Under the pieces are notes generated by a model. That model saw only the letters and a program-made list of their open reading frames with translations. It ran no database searches and was not told the DNA's origin. This document shows, piece after piece, positions 34,305 to 42,190 of a stretch of 64,000 bases of DNA; within the stretch, counting starts at the first letter, position 1; each line of letters begins with the position of its first letter. The position numbers and the translations under genes are program-made. Source of the stretch: Halorussus sp. MSC15.2 (GTDB lineage Archaea; Halobacteriota; Halobacteria; Halobacteriales; Haladaptataceae); contig NZ_VSLZ01000001.1 in assembly GCF_010747475.1 (NCBI RefSeq), positions 1,054,001-1,118,000 on the forward strand, given 5' to 3'.

Positions 34305-36122
34305 ATGGCTGAACTATTAGTTTTCACTCTTCTTGCAGCCGTTGCAGCGGCTTATCCTGTACTCCCGGAATATCGCCAATTGCGCGTTCGATTCAATCTC
34401 TGGACCATACCGCGTTTCGGATTCCTTGTGATCATGATTGGCCTGATTCTCGCAACATACTGGGGTTCAGTCTACCTTCAAAGCACTAACCATGATGTAA
34501 TCAGGGTCGGGACATCGTATGGAACTGTAGAAATCACATCACTTCAGATTGAGTCGGCACAACTACTCGCAGTGCTTGGAATCGTGTCGCTGTTCGCTAT
34601 TGTTTTTCTCAAACCAACTGTTCGAATCCGAAACGAGGAGAATCTACTGGAGATTCTCCGTGATTTGTATAACCGGGAAGAGTACAGCACGTTAGTCAAT
34701 CTTCTTCAGGACAATTACCAACCCTTGGTGAATCATCCGACGAAACCGAAACATCCCGAGTCTGCGGCTGTTGCATTTCAACTCGCTTATGAAGACGAAT
34801 ATGACTCAGGAAATGGTTTGAGAGCAGAGATTCGACAAAAGAAGCGGTTGTTCAGGTACTACGTGAATCGACTCCGATACTGGACGAGTAATACGGCACC
34901 AGACGCAGCAGACTATACGGAAACGCTATTTCTTGATCCGGCCTTTGTAAAGTTGTATCCTAGTCTTGCTTCCGAGCTGGGTCTCAGAATAATACGTGAC
35001 GACTCACTTGAACAGTTCCCTAAACAGAAAATCGTCCATCGGTATCTGCGGACACAACTGAAGACCGAAAACAGCCTCCTGCACCGCAACCTCGAACACA
35101 ACACAGCAGGAGACGGCCTATACAGATACAAACTTGAAGAAGAGAATCGGCTTGTATATGCTCTATTTTCGGATTTCGATAAAGCGGAGAATCTGAATGT
35201 TTATAAACCGGTTGGCGATAAAACCCGAGAACTTATTCGCGAACAGCGGAGAGAGGAATTTGACAGGTATAACGACCAACGGCTCACAGATACTCGTATT
35301 TCGGATGACTTCATCTTCCGGGACTCCATATTCGTCGGAATCCAATTTTTCGACTTATTGGTAAAAGAAGCATTTCACCAGCAGGTTGAGTGGCATGTCT
35401 GGCTATCGTATTACGAATCGTTCACTCGTGAAATATGCCGTAACTACGAGATAACAGAGTATAGCGACCCGAGTGCAGAGTGGCCGAACGACTACTCCCG
35501 CCTCCTCTATGAAATGGTCAGCAATATGCGGGACTGGGTTGAAATGATGGAAGAAGAACTCAAATCTGACGTTGACCGTAGTGTGAGTGAACCACCTTAC
35601 GTCACGGATCTTAGTCCGGGGAGTAATGAAAATGCAGATCTACCATCTGATGACGAGTCTGATGTCGAAGACGAGTCTAGTGGAGAAGACGAACAGGTCG
35701 ATAGCTCAGGACATAGTGACCACGTTCAACTAGGTAGAATCAGCACAGGAAGGGACCAGAGAAATATCCCCGAGATGACTGTGATTATCCTGTTCTCGTG
35801 TCATAAGGAGATTCTTTCAACAAGTGAAATTCCGTTGCAATTCCAAGCATATATCACCGAGATGATTTTCTTGTGCTTGCTGGATCTTCGGAACTACGAA
35901 GAAGGTTCGCTTCAGTGGAGGTACAGCGATTTTATGTTACATTGCCTCGAAGAGAATCTTACTGGTAGAAGAGCAAGTGCTTCGTATCGGAAACATCTGA
36001 AGCAAGTGTATCATGGGAACTTCGGAGACCGTTATGATTACGGCGTCCGCCACGAGGTTTCTGCCAAAGACACTCAGATGACCGGTCTTGTTGACGACTT
36101 AGACGAGTTGATTGAGTCTTGA
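34305..36122 (+). CDS. 605-residue membrane-anchored protein of unknown function
   Basis: Three N-terminal membrane spans (about residues 1-18, 38-55 and 83-102) are followed by a cytoplasmic region of about 500 residues. The soluble part is helical (ILRDLYNREEYSTLVNLLQD, IREQRREEFDRYNDQR) and includes an acidic disordered linker at about 440-475. It ends with a conserved-looking block, YRKHLKQVYHGNFGDRYDYG. A TATA-like ATATTTAAAC lies 30 bp before the ATG, giving a leaderless mRNA. It is flanked by defence genes and a recombinase and is AT-rich. Membrane sensor-effector defence proteins share this layout, but no catalytic motif is visible. Confidence 0.7.
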   Translation: MAELLVFTLLAAVAAAYPVLPEYRQLRVRFNLWTIPRFGFLVIMIGLILATYWGSVYLQSTNHDVIRVGTSYGTVEITSLQIESAQLLAVLGIVSLFAIVFLKPTVRIRNEENLLEILRDLYNREEYSTLVNLLQDNYQPLVNHPTKPKHPESAAVAFQLAYEDEYDSGNGLRAEIRQKKRLFRYYVNRLRYWTSNTAPDAADYTETLFLDPAFVKLYPSLASELGLRIIRDDSLEQFPKQKIVHRYLRTQLKTENSLLHRNLEHNTAGDGLYRYKLEEENRLVYALFSDFDKAENLNVYKPVGDKTRELIREQRREEFDRYNDQRLTDTRISDDFIFRDSIFVGIQFFDLLVKEAFHQQVEWHVWLSYYESFTREICRNYEITEYSDPSAEWPNDYSRLLYEMVSNMRDWVEMMEEELKSDVDRSVSEPPYVTDLSPGSNENADLPSDDESDVEDESSGEDEQVDSSGHSDHVQLGRISTGRDQRNIPEMTVIILFSCHKEILSTSEIPLQFQAYITEMIFLCLLDLRNYEEGSLQWRYSDFMLHCLEENLTGRRASASYRKHLKQVYHGNFGDRYDYGVRHEVSAKDTQMTGLVDDLDELIES

Positions 36123-36268
36123 CTGACATCCTATAGCTGTTACATCCGTGGATGTGCTACTGTTTCAGTCGAGTTTGGGATTCTCTTTACAGAATCCAAA
36201 ACTGGAGAAGTCTTAAGGTCGGCCAACCTCCAGATTTCGACAGATACGACCTCCAAGGTGGAACAAAT

Positions 36269-36895
36269 ATGAGTACCTCAACAAATACCCAAACTCAGAC
36301 AGAAGAGAAAGCAAAGGCATGGCTCAAACCAGAACAGGTAGACGAACTACGCACGGCCACAGTCGCAGAATCAGCCGACTACCTGTCGCTCCGGAATGAC
36401 ACCATCATTGCGGTGCTGTACGATACTGGTCTCCGGGTCGGTGAACTAGTCCAACTTGACGTTGATATGCTTGATCTCGATGAAGGTATCATCATGTTGC
36501 CTGCACACGTCCAGAAGGATTACCCGAACGCCAATTCCCCTACCTACACCGAGATTGAATTGGCCACGGATACCGTCCGAACGCTACGCAACTATATCAA
36601 CAGCCGATGGAAAGACCCGGACGCACTCTTCCCGAGTCGGCAATCTGAACGAATGACGGAAGAGTCCGTCCGAAACGTCGTTGAAGACGCAGCAGAGGAC
36701 GGTGATGTACGTCCGTTCACAGTAGGTGGTCGTGGCGAACCATCCGAGATCACGCCTCACACACTCCGCCATAGCGTCGCTTACCGGATGCTCAACCGCG
36801 AACAAGGAAACACGTTGTATGATGTGACGAAGAGGTTGCGACATGCAACCATCCAGACGACTGAGCGCGTGTACTCACACTTTGACCGCGTGTAG
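36269..36895 (+). CDS. short tyrosine recombinase (catalytic domain only)
   Basis: A 208-residue XerC/D-like recombinase with all active-site residues: Arg56 (TGLRVGEL), Lys83, His164-x-x-Arg167 (HTLRHS), His192 and the nucleophile Tyr202 (TTERVYSHF). It starts directly with WLKPEQVDELRTATVA, so the N-terminal arm- and core-binding domain of typical integrases is missing. The ATG at 36269 is preceded by non-protein-like sequence. It may resolve multimers or flip DNA of the element; it is clearly distinct from the terminal integrase. Confidence 0.8.
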   Translation: MSTSTNTQTQTEEKAKAWLKPEQVDELRTATVAESADYLSLRNDTIIAVLYDTGLRVGELVQLDVDMLDLDEGIIMLPAHVQKDYPNANSPTYTEIELATDTVRTLRNYINSRWKDPDALFPSRQSERMTEESVRNVVEDAAEDGDVRPFTVGGRGEPSEITPHTLRHSVAYRMLNREQGNTLYDVTKRLRHATIQTTERVYSHFDRV

Positions 36896-36975
36896 CTTCC
36901 AACCCTTCTTCTTGATATACCTCCGTAGGTCGCTTACACCGTGTATCTGAACAGACACCTGCTTACAACCCAACC

Positions 36976-36996
36976 GGTGAAACCCTTATCCCGAGT
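36976..36996 (+). promoter_or_regulatory. GAAACCCTT-type promoter cassette
   Basis: CGGTGAAACCCTTATCCCGA, with AACCCTT at 36981, lies 36 bp before the ATG at 37017. Confidence 0.6.
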
Positions 36997-37016
36997 GAGC
37001 CGCCGCAGGACAGTAC

Positions 37017-37202
37017 ATGAAACAGAACTGCCCAAATTGTGAGGAAGACGCGGAAGTCGTGACACCAAGTCACGCACTCGATCTCGAAACCACCTTCGAA
37101 GAAGTATCAGTAACGGGTTCCGAACGTATCTGTATTCGATACGAAGGAACCCCATATTACGGGAAACCTATGAAAACAACCCTTTACATCCACAGCGAAT
37201 AG
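37017..37202 (+). CDS. 61-residue protein with one Cys knuckle
   Basis: It begins MKQNCPNCEEDAEVVTPSHA. A CPNC knuckle at residues 5-8 and a lone Cys near residue 39 (ERICIRYEG) could form half of a zinc site. It is driven by the recurring cassette and followed by 129 bp to the next cassette-driven gene. Confidence 0.6.
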   Translation: MKQNCPNCEEDAEVVTPSHALDLETTFEEVSVTGSERICIRYEGTPYYGKPMKTTLYIHSE

Positions 37203-37292
37203 TCTGTTATACCAGCTGCCCTACTCGGTGCTATACTCTTTTAAGCAGATGTCGTGGTTGGACAGTGGAGGCTTCCCTACCACCCAACCACC

Positions 37293-37313
37293 GATGAAAC
37301 CCTTTTCCCTTGA
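37293..37313 (+). promoter_or_regulatory. GAAACCCTT-type promoter cassette
   Basis: CGATGAAACCCTTTTCCCTT, with AACCCTT at 37298, lies 34 bp before the ATG at 37332. The stretch GACAGACCGCGCTGCCGA leading to the ATG is almost identical to that before 38381. Confidence 0.65.
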
Positions 37314-37331
37314 CAGACCGCGCTGCCGAAT

Positions 37332-37694
37332 ATGAGTGAAACAAACTCGAAACAAGAGATTGTAATTAACAAGAAACACGGCGGATTCGGCGTCAGCGAA
37401 GACGCAATTCTGTGGATGAGAGACAACGGATGTGACGAAGCCGAAGCCGTCGCCCTACCCGGAGAGCGATATGATGACGGGGAAGGACCTATCGCCGGAA
37501 CCCGGTCGTCGTTTGGCCGAAACCTCAGCCGCGACAATCCGATTCTCGTTGAATGCGTCCGCAGGCTCGGATGTAGAGCGTTCGGAGACCATGCAGAACT
37601 GAAGGTTGTCGAGATCCCGGCAGACGTTAAGTGGGAGATTGAAGAATACGACGGGAAGGAGTGGGTTGCTGAGAAGCACCGAACGTGGGACTAA
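37332..37694 (+). CDS. phage-type conserved hypothetical protein
   Basis: A 120-residue protein. KKHGGFGVSEDAILWMRDNG, then NPILVECVRRLG, LKVVEIPADVKWEIEEYDG and EWVAEKHRTW form a pattern I recall from many small proteins of tailed phages and plasmids, function unknown. This is the most widely conserved of the element's small proteins. It is transcribed from a cassette promoter as a leaderless mRNA. Confidence 0.75.
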   Translation: MSETNSKQEIVINKKHGGFGVSEDAILWMRDNGCDEAEAVALPGERYDDGEGPIAGTRSSFGRNLSRDNPILVECVRRLGCRAFGDHAELKVVEIPADVKWEIEEYDGKEWVAEKHRTWD

Positions 37695-37786
37695 CGTCTT
37701 TTTCTGATAACCCCGGTCACTGGGACACCAGCCGTCTAGACAAGCAGAAGCCGTTCGCAACTCCAAACTAAATGACACCGTTTGAC

Positions 37787-38290
37787 TCAGAGAGTCTCCT
37801 CACCCTCCTCGATAGCATCAATAAGATCCCGGTCGGTGAAGGCCTTCTCAAATGAATCCAGAACCTCAAACGCAATATCCATCTTTTCAGGTATTTCATC
37901 CCGATACCAGTCCAATTGCTGGAAAGTACCGTGTGCCACCTTGTTCCGCAACCCTTTGAATCTGCTAATCTTACCACGGGTTTCGTTCGACAAGATATTA
38001 CATTTCACAAGGAGTTCTTCCCTATGAGACTGGCTCATGCCGGAATAGATGTATTCAAATGCCCCCTCAGCAACTTCGTCTTTCACTACATATGCGAGAA
38101 TCAAGTGCGTTGTAATGTCCTCAATAGCCGCGTGAGTAGAGATGATAAGCGGAAACAGGTCATCTTCGACTGATTGGATGTTCCCCCAGTCATCCCACTC
38201 TTCATTCATTTCCTGCCACTTTTCTTCTAAATCCCCTATCTTGAGTCGTAGTCTTGAGAGCTTCCGAGGCGACTCACTATAATGGTCCAT
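37787..38290 (-). CDS. HEPN-like helical protein
   Basis: A 167-residue helical protein starting MDHYSESPRKLSRLRLKIGD. The segment GKISRFKGLRNKVAHGTFQQ contains R-N-x3-H (RNKVAH), the HEPN ribonuclease motif, in the right place after the long helix with IISTHAAIEDITTHLILAY. HEPN proteins usually cleave RNA as toxins or defence effectors, often with a nucleotidyltransferase partner (MNT), but no MNT gene is adjacent. ATG at 38290 is chosen over 38302. It stands alone, convergent with the phage-type gene. Confidence 0.65.
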   Translation of the reverse strand: MDHYSESPRKLSRLRLKIGDLEEKWQEMNEEWDDWGNIQSVEDDLFPLIISTHAAIEDITTHLILAYVVKDEVAEGAFEYIYSGMSQSHREELLVKCNILSNETRGKISRFKGLRNKVAHGTFQQLDWYRDEIPEKMDIAFEVLDSFEKAFTDRDLIDAIEEGEETL

Positions 38291-38342
38291 ACATCTTGTC
38301 AAAGCTCGACTGCAATAAAAATCACTCTCGGGTGTCTAGACG

Positions 38343-38363
38343 GATGAAACCCTTATCCCGGGA
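38343..38363 (+). promoter_or_regulatory. GAAACCCTT-type promoter cassette
   Basis: GATGAAACCCTTATCCCGGG, with AACCCTT at 38348, lies 33 bp before the ATG at 38381. It directly follows a GTCTAGAC palindrome (38334-38341). Confidence 0.65.
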
Positions 38364-38380
38364 CAGACCACGCTGCCGAT

Positions 38381-38548
38381 ATGAACTTTGAGACACACTG
38401 GAAGTTCATAGAAGCAATAACGATAATCTCCGTCCTCATTCTGTTTGCCTCAATGTTCGGTCTTGTACCTGTGACCGCTGTAACTGTTTATGCCCTCGTC
38501 ATGATGCTGATTTACGGCTTACTCAACGTGGTTTCCATCTCGCATTAG
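38381..38548 (+). CDS. 55-residue two-span membrane protein
   Basis: The frame encodes MNFETHWKFIEAITIISVLI and continues with a second hydrophobic stretch, TAVTVYALVMMLIYGLLNVV, ending SISH. A cassette promoter at the correct distance makes it a convincing gene despite its size. Function unknown. Confidence 0.65.
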   Translation: MNFETHWKFIEAITIISVLILFASMFGLVPVTAVTVYALVMMLIYGLLNVVSISH

Positions 38549-38585
38549 CGTCCGGCTTCCGGTCACTCGGACACCGACTCAGAAC

Positions 38586-38942
38586 TCATTCCTCACACCC
38601 GCCACGACAGATATGGAGCATGTCAAAAGCCTTGAGGTTGACTGTAGATCGGGTTTCGCCGCAATTGTCGCAAACCGCTTCCTCGATATACTCCCAGTTC
38701 TCGACACGGAGGTCTACATCCACCGACGAATAATCTGGATCTGGGCATTCGTCGGAATCGACTTGTGGTAGGTCAGGCCCATCTCGATCCGCTCGCGGTG
38801 CTTCTCTCCGGAGCGAACTATAAGCATACTTCCAGCCGCATTCCGGACACCTCAAAATCCGAGTAAGGTTCTCGAATCTTTCAACGACGGTTTCTGAACC
38901 ACAGTCACGACATCCCCAACTACACTCGACCCATTCAGTCAT
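38586..38942 (-). CDS. double zinc-ribbon protein
   Basis: A 118-residue protein with cysteines in two groups. CSWGCRDCGSE with RCPECGWKY forms the first ribbon (residues about 8-36). CDNCGETRS with HICRGGCEE forms the second (about 91-117). An acidic linker joins them. Such tandem ribbons bind nucleic acid or hold transcription complexes. It faces the cassette-driven small membrane gene with a short gap. Confidence 0.7.
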   Translation of the reverse strand: MTEWVECSWGCRDCGSETVVERFENLTRILRCPECGWKYAYSSLRREAPRADRDGPDLPQVDSDECPDPDYSSVDVDLRVENWEYIEEAVCDNCGETRSTVNLKAFDMLHICRGGCEE

Positions 38943-39086
38943 ACTCCCTCTTCTGTAAGCGAGATATATGGTTAGTTCGCTAAAGGATATAATCAGGACG
39001 GGAGAATTATCGGCAACGCCCCGGGGGAGCGTCTAGACGAAGATGAACAGGAAATGTTCATGACCCTCCAATAACGTCATGGATAT

Positions 39087-39434
39087 ATGTCCGACCTACT
39101 ATCCTCGCTCCCAGACCAACCGCTTACACGAGATGCCGTCAAAGCAATTGACGGCGCAGAGGGAGTCCGTAGAGCAATCTCGGTGACGATGAAAAGCCCA
39201 GTCGGTGACATCGACGCCCCCGACGAAATGCACACCGACGATATAATCATCATTACCGAAGACCGCGTCCGATACCTCTCCCGAACCTCCGGGGAAGGCT
39301 GGACTATCGAACGCTCTGAGAAGTACGCTGACGATGAGGAGTTCGAGGATGTGATGGACGACGTGTACGATTATGCTGAAGAGTATTCTGAGGAGAAGAT
39401 TCAGGGTCAAGTGGAAGGACTCACGGACTCATGA
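39087..39434 (+). CDS. 115-residue acidic hypothetical protein
   Basis: It starts MSDLLSSLPDQPLTRDAVKA. Residues about 45-75 form beta strands (DIIIITEDRVRYLSRTSGEG), and the tail is strongly acidic (DEEFEDVMDDVYDYAEEYSE). The stop overlaps the next ATG (ATGA). A GTCTAGAC palindrome lies at 39031-39038. No known family. Confidence 0.65.
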   Translation: MSDLLSSLPDQPLTRDAVKAIDGAEGVRRAISVTMKSPVGDIDAPDEMHTDDIIIITEDRVRYLSRTSGEGWTIERSEKYADDEEFEDVMDDVYDYAEEYSEEKIQGQVEGLTDS

Positions 39435-39682
39435 CTGTCGAAGCCCCCGACTTCGATCCAGACCTTACCGGTCACTCAGCGGTTGACCTCAAACGGGAAG
39501 CTGGTCATGTCTGCCATGCGGTTGTCTCGACGTTTGACGATGATGGGGAACCGGTTCAGGAGACGGAGTGTGGCCAACGGTTACAGAATGAGATTCCGGA
39601 ACCGCGAGAAGGGTTCGATTCATCCGAGTACGAGATGTGTTCAGAGTGCTGGCCGGAGTCAATTGTTGAAACCGGAGATTAG
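39431..39682 (+). CDS. 83-residue protein with Cys pairs, coupled to the previous gene
   Basis: It begins MTVEAPDFDPDLTGHSAVDL. Cys/His positions are GHVCHAVV, TECGQRL and EMCSECWPE, enough for a single zinc site. Overlap with the previous stop indicates joint translation. A small zinc-binding protein of unknown role. Confidence 0.6.
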   Translation: MTVEAPDFDPDLTGHSAVDLKREAGHVCHAVVSTFDDDGEPVQETECGQRLQNEIPEPREGFDSSEYEMCSECWPESIVETGD

Positions 39683-39810
39683 TCCCCTTTCCGAGGGTCG
39701 TCCGAAATCAGTTCACCCATGTAGTGACCAACGAACCGCGCAAACAACACTGCTGCGATAAGTTACTCAACTAAGCGTACTTACGTTACTAACCTCCACG
39801 TTGACCCACG

Positions 39811-39972
39811 ATGGGAAGAATCAACATCGAAATCCCGGACGACCTTCACCAACAGCTACGACAGGAAAGCGCAGTCAAGTCAGTTCCGATAAAAATGATC
39901 GTCATCCAGTCAATACGAGACCACTGTAAGAACGAGGACTTAGGAGTGGAATTAGATGCATTGCAAGATTAA
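39811..39972 (+). CDS. ribbon-helix-helix DNA-binding protein
   Basis: A 53-residue protein: MGRINIEIPDDLHQQLRQES, then KSVPIKMIVIQSIRDHCK and a short acidic end. The strand (RINIEIPDD), helix, helix order is the MetJ/Arc/CopG fold, commonly used for plasmid copy control or antitoxins. No toxin gene directly follows. It lies in front of the hairpin region and the origin, which suits copy-number or partition control. Confidence 0.65.
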   Translation: MGRINIEIPDDLHQQLRQESAVKSVPIKMIVIQSIRDHCKNEDLGVELDALQD

Positions 39973-40092
39973 GTCCCGCACCGGAACTCTTCTGCGTCTA
40001 GACAGACTCTCGTTTTGAGCAGAACCCACTTCCAGACCGAACCTCATTCAGAAGTGTTCGAAAAGTGTTGATTTTCGCGTTGAATACCAAAT

Positions 40093-40149
40093 ATGGATTT
40101 CACGAAGTGAAATCCATCTCTTCCATTTCAACTTGCATATCAAATATGC
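40093..40149. other. two adjacent perfect hairpins
   Basis: An 11-bp inverted repeat with a 3-nt loop (40093-40103 and 40107-40117; arms ATGGATTTCAC/GTGAAATCCAT) is followed by a 6-bp one with loop CAA (40135-40140 and 40144-40149). They sit in the 312-bp gap (39973-40284), which is otherwise without a gene. No T-run follows, so a terminator is less likely than a protein- or replication-related structure. Confidence 0.6.
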
Positions 40150-40284
40150 ATATCCACGAAAACCAACCAAAAACTCCGTCAAGTATACATACGCATTCCC
40201 CCCGGGTCCCCGCTCCCAGTAGAGGGTGGACACCGCGAGGTGTACCGTCTCTTCGAGATATGATGAACGAGTTAGGAATGCAGA

Positions 40285-40524
40285 CTAGTCCTCTTTTTCA
40301 GCAGCAACCACCTCATCCACATCACGACGATTTTCAGCAAGCCTCTCATGCATCTCACGGTCACGAACAGAGATGTCACTCCGGTCAATGAGTTCGATCC
40401 GGAAAGGATACTCAACGTCCTCGTCTAAGGCCTTCCAGCCAGAATCAGGAAACCGATTCCTTACTGTACCTTTATACTTGTACTCCTCTTCTTCCCCGGA
40501 AGACACTTGATTAGTATCGCCCAT
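40285..40524 (-). CDS. 79-residue acidic hypothetical protein
   Basis: The frame from 40524 starts MGDTNQVSSGEEEEYKYKGT and ends DEVVAAEKED. The core, TVRNRFPDSGWKALDEDVEY, may be beta-rich. It is a single gene between the hairpins and the origin region, and transcribed away from the origin. Nine extra codons from an upstream ATG are possible. Confidence 0.55.
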   Translation of the reverse strand: MGDTNQVSSGEEEEYKYKGTVRNRFPDSGWKALDEDVEYPFRIELIDRSDISVRDREMHERLAENRRDVDEVVAAEKED

Positions 40525-40632
40525 ACCTGTTCCCGGACACTCATACATCAAGAAACCCTGTATTAGGTGCTAAGTCCACCGAACTGGAATACAACGAACA
40601 ACCTCAAAACCTGACTCAACCTATCTAGAATA

Positions 40633-40653
40633 GGAGAAACCCTTATAAACGGA
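40633..40653 (+). promoter_or_regulatory. GAAACCCTT-type promoter without a following gene
   Basis: GGAGAAACCCTTATAAACGG has AACCCTT at 40638. Transcription would start near 40671-40675 and run towards the origin repeats, where I find no good coding frame. It may make a non-coding RNA. Confidence 0.45.
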
Positions 40654-40960
40654 CAGCCACCACCCTCAACCGGTTAGGGCCTGTGCCTACTCCCTGACCA
40701 TTCACGTTCACAACGGAAGTCGATTGTCGGAACCACGTTTCCCCTCTCTGTGGTCCCCGATCACTCTTTCAGAGGGAGAACGTCTCGTCTTGGACTTTCA
40801 ACTCCCTGTTCTTCTCAAAACACTCTCCCCGTCTAGACACATCTCCCGGCCACGCATAATACACGCCCCGAAGAACAAGAATCGTCGAACCGGGGAATCC
40901 TTTACATCCACAGCACGCCCCCTACCCCCTCGTTGTAACTGTAAGTACCCGGTCTAGACC

Positions 40961-42150
40961 AATCTGGTACAACCCCGAACTCGTGAGCCGCCTGTTTTCG
41001 GACAATAGAAGCGAAATCGGTGTTCGGTGTGGTACTTCTCGAAAACATGTTTCCCCCTCCCCTCGGTCTCTGAAAGAGTAGGCGGGGAACCGAACCGGAT
41101 GAGCGAGATGATTACTTGTCGCGTTGGGGAAGACCACCGTGTCCTAAGAGTCATGAGAGTCATAAGACGAATCTGGTACAACCCCGAACTCGTGAGCCGC
41201 CGTTTTTTCGACAGTAGCGCGGTTTCGAAGGTTCGGTCTGGTACTAATCGAAAACATGTCTTCCCCCTCCCCCTCGGTCTCTGAAAGAGTAGGCGGGGGT
41301 AGCTCGCTCAGTCAATCAACTGGGTCGCTGGTTTGATTGACGCTGAGTGTTGTTTGGACGATGGTCTTTCCACTGATACACTATTAACAAAGATTAATGT
41401 TAGTTTTGAATAGGAACAGGTTTATAAGGGTATAGTACAAACAATACCCGTAGAGGGTCCTAAACGAACGGTAGTAGTAGGAATACTACTACCGTGAGGT
41501 AGTAGCCGTCCTAACTCGACCGATTACGAGGGAAGCGGAGAACGAGAGATGCGGTGCGGGCGAGGACTCGTCACTCTGCTGTTTACTGCGACTCACTCCC
41601 CCTCCTACTCTTTCAGAGATCGAGGGGGAGGGGGAAACATACTTTCGATTTGTACCATTCCACGACCTGATTTTGCTTCTACTGCGTGATTCTCGGTGTT
41701 TCGCGGGTTGGGTGTTGTACCAGATCGGTCTACTTCGGGGTGATACAGTTACATCGAGGGTGGAGGGGGCGTGTTGTGAATGACTGGACGAGGGTTCGAT
41801 TGACGTGACTCCCCCTGCCCCTTCTGTGAACGACCGGACAGGGGGGAGAAACATGTTTTCGATTAGTACCAGACGACAACCCGATTTCTGTTCTACCGCG
41901 TGATTTCTCGGGTTTGACGGGTTGGGTGTTGGACCAGATTCGTCTTATGACACTTAGGACACTTATGACATGGTGGTGTGTTCTTACGACACTCATGACT
42001 CTCGTGACAGGGTGGTGGGGCGTGCAATATCCCGAAAACATGGTTCTGATTTAGTACCACTTTCCCAACCGTGTTTCTTGTTTTCCGTGGTTAGAGGTGT
42101 TTTACTCTGTGTTTCCTGTTTCTCTGGTTGGTGTGTTATGGTCTACCACA
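40961..42150. other. probable replication origin: five long repeats in opposite orientations around an AT-rich core
   Basis: About 130-bp repeats containing AATCTGGTACAACCC and TCGAAAACATGTTTCCCCC run forward at about 40961-41087 and 41170-41299, and in reverse at about 41597-41728, 41810-41945 and 42011-42150. An exact 18-bp pair, TCATAAGACGAATCTGGT (41160-41177) and its complement (41933-41950), underlines the symmetry. The centre (about 41370-41450) is AT-rich, with runs such as CTATTAACAAAGATTAATG. The next gene encodes a probable initiator. No coding frame is convincing here. This is the usual form of a haloarchaeal origin. Confidence 0.7.
41469..41494. other. perfect hairpin in the origin core
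   Basis: Two 11-bp arms (41469-41479 CGGTAGTAGTA and 41484-41494) with loop GGAA lie near the centre of the inverted repeats. A further GGTAGTAG follows at once. It could extrude as a cruciform or be the initiator or nick site. Confidence 0.65.
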
Positions 42151-42190
42151 ATCTGGGGTTTATATACCTATGTTCTATACGGGAAAGTGT

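Noticed and set aside
37787-38290. HEPN-MNT toxin-antitoxin pair
   Set aside because: The HEPN-like motif is present, but no adjacent minimal nucleotidyltransferase gene exists.
40093-40149. Intrinsic terminator
   Set aside because: The hairpins lack a following T-run, and haloarchaeal termination relies on T-rich tracts rather than hairpins.
40724-40957. A 77-codon frame before the origin
   Set aside because: It has a TTG start, no ribosome site and Arg/Ser/Pro-rich composition; it is more likely non-coding.
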